A stretch of DNA of 64,000 bases. Source: Gemmataceae bacterium (GTDB lineage: Bacteria; Planctomycetota; Planctomycetia; Gemmatales; Gemmataceae). How positions within the stretch are numbered: the stretch's first letter is position 1; each line of letters starts with the position of its first letter. Made by a program: the position numbers and the translations under genes. The stretch covers positions 1 through 64,000 of the forward strand of contig JAKEET010000012.1 in the NCBI GenBank assembly GCA_022616435.1, in the 5' to 3' direction. The notes under the pieces were generated by a model. It did no database searches, had not been told where the DNA came from, and was given only the letters and a program-made list of their open reading frames with translations. Shown here in pieces: positions 28,975 through 37,497 of this stretch.

Positions 28975-29553
28975 ATGCCCACGATGAAAATGCGCGACGT
29001 CAAGGTCGGCGAAGCGATCATGTTCAACAACGAAGTCTGGCTCATCTTCGATCGCCACGAGCAGACCCGCGGCAACCTCCGCACCTACTGGCAGATCAAG
29101 CTCAAGCACCTGGAGCGCGGCAACGTCGTCGAGCAGCGGTTCTCGCCGGACGACAACGTCGAGAAGATCATCCTCAACCGGCAGGAGTTCGAGTACCTGT
29201 ACCGCGACGGCGACCATTTCGTGGTCATGGATCCCGAATCGTTCGAGCAAACCTACGTCGCCGCCAACATGATCCCGGAAGATCAGCGCCGCTTCATGGT
29301 GCCGAACATGCGGCTGCACCTGTTGAAGATCGACGACAAGGTCGTGCAGGTGGACATGCCGCAGATGGTCGAGGTCGAGGTGACCGACGCCCCGGAAGGG
29401 GCCCGCGGCGACACGGCGACGTCGGTGACCAAGCTGGCCACCATCGAAACCGGGGCGCAGGTGCGCGTGCCGGGCCACATTCGCAAGGGGGACAAGGTCA
29501 AGATCCGCGTCGAGGATGGTGAATTTCGCGGGCGGGTCGGCCAAGGTGGGTGA
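28975..29553 (+). CDS. efp: Elongation factor P with altered tip residue
   Basis: A 192-residue EF-P: KOW-like domain I, OB domain II (FEYLYRDGDHFVVMDPESFEQ) and domain III (VEVEVTDAPEGARGDTA, ATIETGAQVRVPGHI). EF-P binds next to the P-site tRNA and relieves stalling at proline runs. In an ungapped alignment with E. coli EF-P over IMFNNEVWLIFDRHEQTRGN onward, the residue matching the modified Lys34 is Asn, in the loop TRGNLRT instead of KPGKGQA. So it cannot carry the classic lysine or arginine modification at that place. ATG 28975 is used because homologues start at MPTMKMRD. Confidence 0.9.
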   Translation: MPTMKMRDVKVGEAIMFNNEVWLIFDRHEQTRGNLRTYWQIKLKHLERGNVVEQRFSPDDNVEKIILNRQEFEYLYRDGDHFVVMDPESFEQTYVAANMIPEDQRRFMVPNMRLHLLKIDDKVVQVDMPQMVEVEVTDAPEGARGDTATSVTKLATIETGAQVRVPGHIRKGDKVKIRVEDGEFRGRVGQGG

Positions 29554-29719
29554 GAATTGAACACAGGACGGAGCTTGCGTTTTTTTCAGGAACGGCGCAA
29601 GTCTTTGTCGTTGAACATGTTGCGATTGCGCGTTCCCGCCGTCTTCAAGTCTGGCATTGCATTCGCTCTCTCACCTCATCCGTCGCTGCAGTCTTGGCTC
29701 AAGCCCACCAGGTGCCTCC

Positions 29720-29968
29720 ATGTTCGTCACCGAAGCAACTCACCGGCAGCGTCGCCCGGCCGTTCGCATCGTCAAGCCCTCGCTCCTCGATCCTTGCCTG
29801 CGGGGCGACCCCTGGATCGACCGCTGTTATCTGCCGAACTGCCTGGTCGTCCACCTCAACAATCAACCCGTCGCCCTCCTGGCCGGCACGCCGCTCGATC
29901 AGTCCAGCCTGAACCAGCTGATGTTCCGGATGCGGCATCGATTTCCGCGACAGTGGGCGGCGGCGTAG
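29720..29968 (+). CDS. Short hypothetical protein
   Basis: An 82-residue Arg/Pro-rich reading frame (VRIVKPSLLDPCLRGDPWID, LNNQPVALLAGTPLDQSSLN). I do not recognise it. The amino-acid mix is plausible for a real protein and the frame ends in the adjacent dispersed repeat. The ribosome site (AGGTG 6 bases before ATG) is moderate. Confidence 0.4.
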   Translation: MFVTEATHRQRRPAVRIVKPSLLDPCLRGDPWIDRCYLPNCLVVHLNNQPVALLAGTPLDQSSLNQLMFRMRHRFPRQWAAA

Positions 29969-30021
29969 GATCGGTTTCCAACCTGTCCGTCCCAACACGA
30001 CAGATTGGAAATCTATCCTAC
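29965..30021. repeat. GTAGGATCGGTTTCCAACCT inverted repeat
   Basis: Arm 29965-29987 pairs with 29998-30021 around a short spacer. The right arm contains the stop codon of the convergent zinc-ribbon gene. Confidence 0.75.
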
Positions 30022-30624
30022 CGTCGACCTTCCCAGCAGAAATCCCAAGAAGAACGCCAGCCCCAGCAACAAGCCAACCAGCACCAGCAAGATCGACAGC
30101 ACGGCGGGCGTGAGGTGAACGCCGCGCGCCGGCACGAGGGCCCCCATCGGCTCGACGTCGATCTCGGCGGGGTTGATCAGGCCGGCGCCGCGTCCGGGCG
30201 CGCCGGGTTGCGGCGCGCCCGGACGCGCCGCCCCCGGTGGAGGCGCTCCCGGTTGCGGAGCGGCCGGACGGGGCACGGCCGGCGGCGGCGCGGTCGGCTG
30301 CTGGGCGGCGCGCTGGGCGGCGACGTGGGGCATCGGCAAGACCTGCTGGGCCGCCGGCGCGGGAATCGGCCGCACGGCCATCGCCCCGGCGGCCGGCGCC
30401 GGCTTGGTCTCCTCGACGAACTCCAGCAGTTTTTGCACCTCGTCGTCTTCTTCGAAGGCTGCCGCCGGGTTGCCGGCGTTGCGCTCTTCTTCCTCCATGG
30501 CCGGATCGGGCGTCGGCACCACGACCTGGCCGCCGCACTTGGGGCAGGTGACCACCTGGCCCGCCTTGCGCTTGGCGATCCCCATGAGCTGGTTGCAGTA
30601 AGCACAGCGAAAGCGAATGGGCAT
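30013..30624 (-). CDS. Zinc-ribbon, proline-rich, C-terminal membrane protein
   Basis: A 203-residue protein with an N-terminal zinc ribbon (FRCAYCNQLMGIA then VVTCPKCGGQVVVP), a long Pro/Ala/Gly-rich linker with PGAPQPGAP-like units, and one C-terminal membrane helix (LTPAVLSILLVLVGLLLGLAFFLGFLLG). This plan is common among planctomycete tail-anchored proteins of unknown role. ATG 30624 is used since the ribbon begins right after it. Confidence 0.75.
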   Translation of the reverse strand: MPIRFRCAYCNQLMGIAKRKAGQVVTCPKCGGQVVVPTPDPAMEEEERNAGNPAAAFEEDDEVQKLLEFVEETKPAPAAGAMAVRPIPAPAAQQVLPMPHVAAQRAAQQPTAPPPAVPRPAAPQPGAPPPGAARPGAPQPGAPGRGAGLINPAEIDVEPMGALVPARGVHLTPAVLSILLVLVGLLLGLAFFLGFLLGRSTVG

Positions 30625-30766
30625 GGCGCAAGTCTCGTGGCGTGGCGTCGTTACCACTTCGGAGCCGTGTAGCTACGATTCTCGCACAAATCGGCGGCAC
30701 TGCAACTCTTCCTTGATCGAACGGGTGGGATCGGCAACAATGGACGAAGTGGTTCGGAGACACGCC

Positions 30767-33190
30767 ATGCGCCGCACGCTCTTGCTTCTGTCGGTTTGCG
30801 CCTTCTGGCCCGCGGTCGCCGCCGCCCAGATTCCCGAGGTCACGATCGTGTTCAAGGACGGCTTCTCCATCAAGGGCAAGCCGGTGCAGAAACGCGACTT
30901 CATCACCGATCCGGCCTCGGGCCGCTCGTTTGTCATCCCCAAGGACGGCAGCCTGCACCTCGACGACGGCGTCCGCCGCATCCACTTCAGCCCCTTCCAG
31001 GTCCAGGAAGTGGTCGAGTCCAAGCAGGGCGAGACCCGCAAGGACCTGATCCAGATCATCAAGCAGAGGCCGAGCGTGCGCACCAGCTACATTCTCAGGA
31101 ACTGGACCTTCGAGAAGGCGACGCCGTGGAACGACCGCTGGGAGCGGACCTTCGTCATCAACACCGGCACCGGCACGGTCGAGATGCGGCAGCGGATCAT
31201 CTACCTGACGCCGTGGCAGGCGTACTTCATGGGCGTCGAGTACGCCATGGATCAGCAGTTCCTCACCAAGGAGCTCGATCCGGAGTTCGTGTTGAGCCTG
31301 CTCTACAAGCATTACGCCCAGCAGAAGGAGATGCGCGAGGTGGACAAGCGGCTGCAGATCGCCCGGTTCATGCAGCAGGCGGGCTGGTACGGCATCGCCC
31401 TCAAGGAGCTGGAACAGCTGGTCAAGGAGCACTCCGAGGCCAGGGCGACCGCCGACCCGATGATCGAGCACCTCAAGCGGCTGCGCGTCAGCCTGTTTGT
31501 CGAGGACATCGAGCGGACGCACAAGATCGGCCAGCACGAGGAGGCGCGGGCCCGGATCGCCGCGTTCTTTCAGGAGAACATGGCCAAGGACGCCGGCGAG
31601 AAGCAGCGGATCCTCGTGCAGGACCTGAAGACCAAGTACGAAACCGCCGACGAGCGGCTGCGGCAGGCCCGGCAATTCTTGAAGGACCTGCCGGGGCGGC
31701 TGAACGTGTCCGACCGGCCGATGTGGACGATCGCCGCGGCGACGATCCTGGAAGAGCTGACGGTCGAAACGCTGCCGCGGCTGGAAACGTTCGTCACGTT
31801 CGCGCAGCAGCACCAGCGCGAGCTCGACGCGAAGCGCAAGGCGACCTCGCAATCGACCGAGGAAGTCCTGGCGATCGCGGTCTCCGGCTGGCTGCAGGGG
31901 AATACGCTGGCCGAGCCGGACGTCAAGAACGCCGCCAAGCTGTTCAAGGCCCGGTTGATGCTGCAGGAATATTTGAAGACCGACGGCAGCGTGGGACGCG
32001 AGCGGCTGGCGGCGGCGTTTCAGCGCGAGCACGACCTGCCGGCGGACGTGATCGCCCGCGTGCTGCGGCACACGCCGCCGATGCTGCCGTACGACAAGAC
32101 GTCCACCGAGCTGCTCCGGCTCGACGTCGAGTTGCCGGACGCGGCCGAGGGAAGCTATCTCGTGCAGCTGCCGCCCGATTACAACCCGTACCGGGCGTAT
32201 CCAGTGGTCGTGCTCTTGCAAAGCTCGCGCGACAAGGCGACCGACATGATGGCGCGCTGGAAACCCGGCGCCGCCCACCATGGCTACATCCTGGCGGCGC
32301 CGTTGTGGCTGGGCCGAGCGCGCGACGCCTCGTACAAGTACAGCGCCAAGGAGCACGCCCTGGTGCTGGATTCGCTGCGCGACCTGCGGCGCCGCTTTCA
32401 CGTCGATTCCGACCGCGTCTTCCTGTTCGGCTGGGAGGACGGCGCCACCATGGCGTTCGACGTCGGCCTGGCCCATCCGGATCAGTTCGCCGGCGTGCTT
32501 CCCAAGAACGGCAACTGCGACAAGTTCGCCATCCGCTACGCGACCAACGCCCAGTACCTGCCGTTCTACATCATCGAGGGGCAGAACAACGGCAAGCTGC
32601 CCGAGCAGACGCTCAAGAAGCTGGTCACGCCGTGGCTCAGGATGCGTTACCCGGCGATCTACGTCGAGTACAAGGGCCGCGCGTCGGAATGGTACGGCAT
32701 GGAGATGCCGACCATGTTCGAGTGGATGAACAAGAAGAAGCGGCACTTTCCGAATCGCGAGGCGGGCGTCGCCGGGGTGCGGGCGGGCGACGGGGAGGAA
32801 TTCAAGACGTTGCGCGAGTGCGACAACAAGTTCTACTGGATCGGCACGAACGAGATCGACGAGCGCTTTCTCACGGACGGCGCGTCGTTCCAGCTGTCGA
32901 CGCGGCCGGCCACCTTGCAGGCGTCGATCGGCATCGGCAACGAAGCGGGGGGCAACAAGGCGCGGATCTGGAACCAGATCAACATCCGCACGTCCGGCGT
33001 CAAGCAGGTCTCGGTCTGGCTGGCGCCGAACATGATCGACTTCACCAAGCCGGTCGTGTTCCGGGTCAACGGCGTGCAGCGCGGCAACCAGCGCGTCATC
33101 GTGCCGAGCCTGCCGGACATGCTCGAGGAATACTACCAATCCGGCGACAAGGAGCGGTTGTTCTACGCGAAGGTGGATGTGACCGGCTAA
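30767..33190 (+). CDS. Large exported protein with degenerate alpha/beta-hydrolase domain
   Basis: An 807-residue protein with signal peptide (LLLLSVCAFWPAVAAAQ). The N-terminal 440 residues are mostly helical and of unknown type, with many charged stretches. About 460-640 is a hydrolase-like domain: VQLPPDYNPYRAYPVVVLLQ, the helix HALVLDSLRDLRRRF and VFLFGWEDGATMAFDVGL, where the usual nucleophile serine of a G-x-S-x-G elbow is Glu. The last 140 residues form a beta-rich region. An enzyme of the classic serine type is therefore unlikely. ATG 30767 follows CGGAGA. Confidence 0.75.
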   Translation: MRRTLLLLSVCAFWPAVAAAQIPEVTIVFKDGFSIKGKPVQKRDFITDPASGRSFVIPKDGSLHLDDGVRRIHFSPFQVQEVVESKQGETRKDLIQIIKQRPSVRTSYILRNWTFEKATPWNDRWERTFVINTGTGTVEMRQRIIYLTPWQAYFMGVEYAMDQQFLTKELDPEFVLSLLYKHYAQQKEMREVDKRLQIARFMQQAGWYGIALKELEQLVKEHSEARATADPMIEHLKRLRVSLFVEDIERTHKIGQHEEARARIAAFFQENMAKDAGEKQRILVQDLKTKYETADERLRQARQFLKDLPGRLNVSDRPMWTIAAATILEELTVETLPRLETFVTFAQQHQRELDAKRKATSQSTEEVLAIAVSGWLQGNTLAEPDVKNAAKLFKARLMLQEYLKTDGSVGRERLAAAFQREHDLPADVIARVLRHTPPMLPYDKTSTELLRLDVELPDAAEGSYLVQLPPDYNPYRAYPVVVLLQSSRDKATDMMARWKPGAAHHGYILAAPLWLGRARDASYKYSAKEHALVLDSLRDLRRRFHVDSDRVFLFGWEDGATMAFDVGLAHPDQFAGVLPKNGNCDKFAIRYATNAQYLPFYIIEGQNNGKLPEQTLKKLVTPWLRMRYPAIYVEYKGRASEWYGMEMPTMFEWMNKKKRHFPNREAGVAGVRAGDGEEFKTLRECDNKFYWIGTNEIDERFLTDGASFQLSTRPATLQASIGIGNEAGGNKARIWNQINIRTSGVKQVSVWLAPNMIDFTKPVVFRVNGVQRGNQRVIVPSLPDMLEEYYQSGDKERLFYAKVDVTG

Positions 33191-33199
33191 CGCTTCCCA

Positions 33200-34984
33200 T
33201 CACTTCTTCCCCGCGGCATTCACGGCCAGGATCGCTTCGCTGGCGGAGAGCCGGACCTCGCTGTCGTCGTGGCCGAGCAGGCGGCGCAGCGCCGGCACGG
33301 CGCTCTGGGCGGCGGCGCCGTACTGGGCGAGCGTGTGGCACGCCTCGGACAGCACCTGGGGATCGGCATCCGCTTGAGCCAGGACTTCGATCAGTTTGGG
33401 CGCCACGTTCGGCGCCGCCTGCGGACCAATCGCGACCAGCGCCCGCATGGCGGCCTTGCGGCCGTCGGCGTCGCCGAAGGTGGCCGCCCGGGCCAGGGCG
33501 TCGCCGGCCGGCAGGGCGTGTTTGCCCAGCGCCTCTAGGGTGGTGGCGGCGGCGATCCGCAGGACCACGTCGACGTCGCCGGCCATCTTGGCGAGGGCCG
33601 GCACGCCCGCGGCGGCCTTGTCCGGCGGCACGTGGGCCAGGGTCCGCGCCGCGATCCAGCGCACGGCACGATCCGGATCGCCGAGCGCGGCAATCAGCAC
33701 CTGGGCCGCCGGCGCGGCCCGCTCCTCGAGGTGCATCAGGAACAACGTGGCGCTCTTGCGGAGCAGTGCGCTGGAGCTGGAATCGTTGAAGACCGCGGCA
33801 ATGACGGGGAGATCTTTCTGCAGGAAGCCCTCCAGCGGATCGGCGCCGGCCAGCTGCTCGGCCACGTTGGGGACGGTCGAAACCCACTGAACGATCCGCT
33901 GCCGGGCCATGGCGAGCTGCCGCAGCGTCTCCATGGCGGCCTGGCGGGTGTCGCTGTCCGTGTCCTTGAGCAGCGCGGTCAGTCCCGCGACGTGCGTGCG
34001 CAGCGCGGCCAGGACCGGCCGCAAGCCCCCGAGCTGCCGGGTCGTTTCCCGGGTGTCGGCCGCCAGGTCCTCCTGTTCCTTGTCGGTCAACGGCCGGCCG
34101 GCCACGGCCTTGCGCGGCAGCGGCTTGGGAACCAGCTCGTTGAGGGTTTCGACCGCCGCCTGGAATGCTTCGACGGAGCGCTGGCGCACCAGGGAGTCGG
34201 CGTCGCGGAATCCGACGGCGCCATGGTGGATCGCTTCGTGGAGGGCGTCGAGCACTTCCGCTTGCGAGGCGGTGACGGTCGCCGTGATCGGGCTGATGCG
34301 GTGCAGATGATTCACCACGCGGACCATCTGACTCAGGCCGTCGGCGGCGACCCGGCGCGGGCCCGGGCTCGGGTCGCTTTTCAGGACCATGCCGAACAGC
34401 GGCCCGGCCTGCATGGGCTCGGGATTGATGTTGCCCAGGGCCCGCAGCGCGTGCTGGCGCACGCGCGCGTCCTTGTCCTGGATCAAGACCTGGAGGATGG
34501 GAAGGAAGCTCCGGCCCAGGCCGCTCTTGTTCTCGATCTTCTTGTCGTCGGCCGCCAGGGCGCGAACATTGGGGCCCAGCTCGGCAATCAGGTTGGCGAC
34601 GGCGACCTTGTTGTCGGCGGGACCGCCGCGGGCCTCGGCTTCCAGGCGCGCCGTCAGCCGCTGGGCCACCTGGCGGCGCATGTCGGCGTCGATGCGGCGG
34701 ATTCCCAGGTCGGCGCTGCGTCCGGGATTGTCGCGCCAGTCGTCGAGGACCAGGGCGCGGCGCAGAGCGCCGATCGATTTGAGGGCGTCGATCTTCTTCT
34801 GCAGGTTGTTGCGGCGAAAGGTCAGCATGGCCTCGGTCGGATTGGCGACGTCATCCAGGGGGAGCGCTTGCCGCAAGTCCTCCACCGGATCGGCGGCGCC
34901 GGCCGATCCCGCGCCCGCCAGGCCAATGACCACCACGAGACCAATGGATGCCCAGCGCCGCCCGGTTGAACAGTTCATGATCAT
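33200..34984 (-). CDS. Exported HEAT-repeat protein
   Basis: A 594-residue protein: signal region (WASIGLVVVIGLAGAGSAGA), then helical repeats of HEAT type across the rest, clearest near QDKDARVRQHALRALGNI, VQRHAALRAL-like units and the C-terminal LLGHDDSEVRLSASEAILAV. HEAT repeats bind partners rather than catalyse. The gene is convergent with the large exported protein upstream, ending 9 bases after it. ATG 34984 has AGGAAAGGG upstream; a second ATG two codons later is possible. Confidence 0.8.
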   Translation of the reverse strand: MIMNCSTGRRWASIGLVVVIGLAGAGSAGAADPVEDLRQALPLDDVANPTEAMLTFRRNNLQKKIDALKSIGALRRALVLDDWRDNPGRSADLGIRRIDADMRRQVAQRLTARLEAEARGGPADNKVAVANLIAELGPNVRALAADDKKIENKSGLGRSFLPILQVLIQDKDARVRQHALRALGNINPEPMQAGPLFGMVLKSDPSPGPRRVAADGLSQMVRVVNHLHRISPITATVTASQAEVLDALHEAIHHGAVGFRDADSLVRQRSVEAFQAAVETLNELVPKPLPRKAVAGRPLTDKEQEDLAADTRETTRQLGGLRPVLAALRTHVAGLTALLKDTDSDTRQAAMETLRQLAMARQRIVQWVSTVPNVAEQLAGADPLEGFLQKDLPVIAAVFNDSSSSALLRKSATLFLMHLEERAAPAAQVLIAALGDPDRAVRWIAARTLAHVPPDKAAAGVPALAKMAGDVDVVLRIAAATTLEALGKHALPAGDALARAATFGDADGRKAAMRALVAIGPQAAPNVAPKLIEVLAQADADPQVLSEACHTLAQYGAAAQSAVPALRRLLGHDDSEVRLSASEAILAVNAAGKK

Positions 34985-35017
34985 GATTCGACAACCCTTT
35001 CCTCGGCGCGAGCGACC

Positions 35018-35049
35018 GGGGCTTCGAAGGCTCAGCCCCGGCCACGTGG
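35018..35049. repeat. GGGGCTTCGAAGGCTCAGCC dispersed repeat
   Basis: A copy of this repeat is also inside rlmN at 52627-52657. Here it lies just upstream of the HEAT gene start. Confidence 0.75.
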
Positions 35050-35153
35050 ATGATGCGCGCCGCAATTCGCATTATCTCGTTATTGCCATTCCGATGCCAG
35101 CGCAGCTTGGATAAACCGGCCGCCCGACCGAGTTTGTGGCAGGGGAGTATGGC

Positions 35154-35407
35154 GCGGCGAAAACACGCGGTTTCGCCAGCTTGCCCAGGTTGGCGCCCCG
35201 TTGATGATTGGGTGACATGCTTTCGCCGATCCCTCGCCACGCGTGAACGATCGGGACTATCACGGCGAAAGCATGCGGTCCCCGGCGCGACCGCATGCTT
35301 TCGCGGTGTTGGTCCAGAATATCCTCATCAAGCGAGGGAGCCGCGAAAGCATGCCACCCGACGCCATGCGTGAACGATCGGGACTACACGGCGAAAGCAT
35401 GCGGTCA
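35154..35407. repeat. Cluster of GCGAAAGCATGCGGTC direct and inverted repeats
   Basis: A block of about 39 bases at 35241-35280 (starting GCGTGAACGATCGGGACTAT) recurs directly at 35367-35405. The end of each copy, GGCGAAAGCATGCGGTC, is also present inverted at 35288-35305 and partly near 35343-35354. The 486-bp gap between the HEAT and LipB-like genes is filled by this array; no gene is seen in it. Confidence 0.85.
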
Positions 35408-35470
35408 ACCACTAAGTCGTTTCCAATCGCCGCGTGCGCCGCTAGACTAACGGTGGAAGGATGAAACCAC

Positions 35471-36214
35471 ATGCGTGGAAGCGGTGACACCGTCGTTCCC
35501 GAAAGCGTGCTGCAAGCGTACCTGCTCGGCGCCGTCGATTTTGAGACGGCCCTGGTCCTGCAGCGGCGCTTGCACTACGACGTCGCCGGCGACCGCCGCC
35601 AGGCGGCCCTCATCATCTGCGAGCACGAACCGTTGATCACGGTCGGGCGACAGGGCAGCCGCCGTCACCTGCTGCTGGATGGCCCCGATCTTCAGGCTCG
35701 GGAGTGGCGCATCCGCTGGGTCAACCGCGCCGGCGGCTGCTGGCTCCACCTCCCCGGCCAGTTCAGCATCTACCCGATCGTGCCGCTCGATGCCCTCGGC
35801 CTGACGATCCCCGCGTACCTGGGGGCTCTGGGCGGCGTCATTCGCGCAGTCCTCGCCGACTTCAGCGTCGCCGGCCGCGTCCGCGTCGATGACGCCGGCG
35901 TCTGGGTCGGCAGCCGCTTGCTGGCCGCCCTCGGCATCGCCGTCAAGGACGGCGTCGCCTACTACGGCGCGTGCTGCAACGTGTACCCGGCGCTGGGCGC
36001 CTACCGGCTGGTGCGGGCCCACCCCCGCGCCGCCGAGCCGATGACGTCCCTGGAGCGCGAACGCCGCGGACCAGTCCGGCCGGCCATGCTGCGCGAACGC
36101 CTGGTCGAGCACTTCCGCGACGGCTTCGGCTTCGAGCGCGTGTCGCTGTTCTCCGACCATCCGCTGCTGCGGACCACAAGAACCGCGGATCGCCAGCTGT
36201 CCATCGCCACCTGA
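35471..36214 (+). CDS. LipB-like octanoyltransferase fold, catalytic residues missing
   Basis: A 247-residue member of the BPL/LplA/LipB fold. LIICEHEPLITVGRQGSRRH, RAGGCWLHLPGQFSIYP and DDAGVWVGSRLLAALGIAV follow the LipB order. Against E. coli LipB the catalytic Lys135 position is Leu, the HG histidine is Tyr (VAYYGACCNV) and Cys169 of the NPCG motif corresponds to His (RAHPR). So normal octanoyl transfer is doubtful. It is directly upstream of lipA. ATG 35471 follows GGAAGGATG. A pseudo-enzyme, a changed chemistry, or a cofactor-handling partner are all possible. Confidence 0.75.
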   Translation: MRGSGDTVVPESVLQAYLLGAVDFETALVLQRRLHYDVAGDRRQAALIICEHEPLITVGRQGSRRHLLLDGPDLQAREWRIRWVNRAGGCWLHLPGQFSIYPIVPLDALGLTIPAYLGALGGVIRAVLADFSVAGRVRVDDAGVWVGSRLLAALGIAVKDGVAYYGACCNVYPALGAYRLVRAHPRAAEPMTSLERERRGPVRPAMLRERLVEHFRDGFGFERVSLFSDHPLLRTTRTADRQLSIAT

Positions 36215-36279
36215 CCACGCGTCGCAGCCGTCGTTTCGCAACGTCGATTCGCAACGTCGAGATCCGCAATCGGACTTCC

Positions 36280-37170
36280 ATGACTTCCATGCTGACTTTG
36301 CCCGTCGTCGATTCGCCTTCGCCAACGCGCCGCTTGCCGGCCTGGCTCAAGCGCCCGCTGCCCGCCGGCAACGAGAACTTCTTCACGCACAACCTGCTCC
36401 GCGAGCTCAACCTCGAAACCGTCTGCGAGAACGCCCGCTGCCCCAACCGACCCGAATGCTACTCGCGCCGCACCGCCACGTTCATGATCATGGGCAACGT
36501 CTGCACCCGGCCGTGCGGGTTCTGCTCGGTGCCGAAGGGCGAGCCGGACGCGCTCGAAGCGGACGAGCCGGAGCGCGTCGCGGAGGCGTCGCATCGCCTG
36601 GGCCTCAAGCACGTCGTGATCACGTCGGTGACCCGCGACGACCTGCCCGACGGCGGCGCCGATCATTTCTATCGCTGCGTGATCGCGGTCCGCGCCCGAA
36701 CCGGCGCCGTCGTCGAGGTGCTGACTCCGGATTTCCTCGGCGACCGGGCGGCCCTCGACCGCGTCCTTCAATCGCAGCCGGAAGTGTTCAACCACAACAC
36801 CGAAACGGTGCCGCGCTTCTACAAGAAGGTCCGCGGCCGGGCCGACTATCAACGCAGCCTGGATGTGCTCGCCTACGTCAAGCGGCAAGCGCCGCACTTG
36901 ACGACGAAGACCGGCCTGATGCTCGGGCTGGGCGAGACACGCGAGGAGCTGCTCGACACGCTGGCCGACCTGCGGGCCGTTCGCTGCGATATGCTGACCC
37001 TGGGGCAGTATTTGACTCCGACTCTGAAGCACGTGCCGGTGGCGCGTTACCTGCCGCCGGAGGAATTCGACGAGCTGGCCGTGCTGGCCCGATCGCTGGG
37101 GTTCGCCAAGGTGGCCAGCGGGCCGTTCGTGCGCTCCAGTTATCACGCCGACGAGATGGCCCATGCGTAA
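36280..37170 (+). CDS. lipA: Lipoyl synthase
   Basis: A 296-residue radical-SAM enzyme that inserts two sulfurs into protein-bound octanoyl groups. All signatures are present: the auxiliary cluster cysteines in CENARCPNRPEC, the radical-SAM CTRPCGFC (CxxxCxxC), and the C-terminal RSSYHA that supplies the third-cluster serine. ATG 36280 is chosen; ATG 36289 is also in frame. It overlaps the following small gene by 8 bases, so translation is probably coupled. Confidence 0.95.
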   Translation: MTSMLTLPVVDSPSPTRRLPAWLKRPLPAGNENFFTHNLLRELNLETVCENARCPNRPECYSRRTATFMIMGNVCTRPCGFCSVPKGEPDALEADEPERVAEASHRLGLKHVVITSVTRDDLPDGGADHFYRCVIAVRARTGAVVEVLTPDFLGDRAALDRVLQSQPEVFNHNTETVPRFYKKVRGRADYQRSLDVLAYVKRQAPHLTTKTGLMLGLGETREELLDTLADLRAVRCDMLTLGQYLTPTLKHVPVARYLPPEEFDELAVLARSLGFAKVASGPFVRSSYHADEMAHA

Positions 37171-37402
37171 GCCGGTGACGATGCCCCAGCTGCACGCGCC
37201 CGAGGCGGTGCTGAGCGTCTGGTTCGTGGCGCCCGGCGAGCGGGTGTACGCCGGCGACCGCGTGCTGGAGATCTTGATCGCCGGCGCGACGGTGGATGTG
37301 TCGGCGCCCGCGACGGGCCGCCTGGTCGAGAAGCTGGCCTGGCCCGACCAGCCGGTGACGCCCGGCCAGGTGCTGGGATACATCGAGGAAGAGGACGTTT
37401 GA
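37163..37402 (+). CDS. Free-standing lipoyl/biotinyl-like domain lacking the lysine
   Basis: A 79-residue protein that is only a lipoyl-type domain: VTMPQLHAPEAVLSVWFVAP, GERVYAGDRVLEILIAGATV, APATGRLVEKLAWPDQPVTP. In E2 lipoyl domains the modified lysine sits at the hairpin tip in TDK; here the matching residue is Gly (IAGAT). The fold should form but it cannot be lipoylated there. It overlaps lipA and follows the LipB-like gene. A role in holding or passing a lipoate-related intermediate is a guess. Confidence 0.8.
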   Translation: MRKPVTMPQLHAPEAVLSVWFVAPGERVYAGDRVLEILIAGATVDVSAPATGRLVEKLAWPDQPVTPGQVLGYIEEEDV

Positions 37403-37410
37403 CAGACACC

Positions 37411-37487
37411 GCCGCTTGCGGCTTAGCGTTCGCTGCAAACGATCGGTGTTCGACGGTTCAAACCGCGAACGCTAAGCCGCAAGCGGC
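37411..37487. repeat. Paired inverted repeat, GCCGCTTGCGGCTTAGCGTT family
   Basis: Arms 37411-37433 and 37465-37487, exact inverted copies of 23 bases. Same family as 3102-3158. It lies directly upstream of the tmk start. Confidence 0.9.
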
Positions 37488-37497
37488 GGACTCCGGA

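Noticed and set aside
29699-33139. 1146-residue minus-strand ORF
   Set aside because: It covers two real genes on the plus strand and one in another minus frame; composition is shadow-like and no family is recognised.
30796-33789. 997-residue plus-strand ORF
   Set aside because: It overlaps the exported hydrolase-like gene in another frame and is dominated by Arg/Gly/Ala, as expected for a frame shadow.
35154-35407. CRISPR array
   Set aside because: Repeats are few, include inverted copies, and spacing is irregular; no cas gene is near.
37399-37497. TTG start of tmk upstream of the repeat
   Set aside because: The extra 33 residues would be encoded by the dispersed inverted repeat, and the P-loop begins correctly after GTG 37498.
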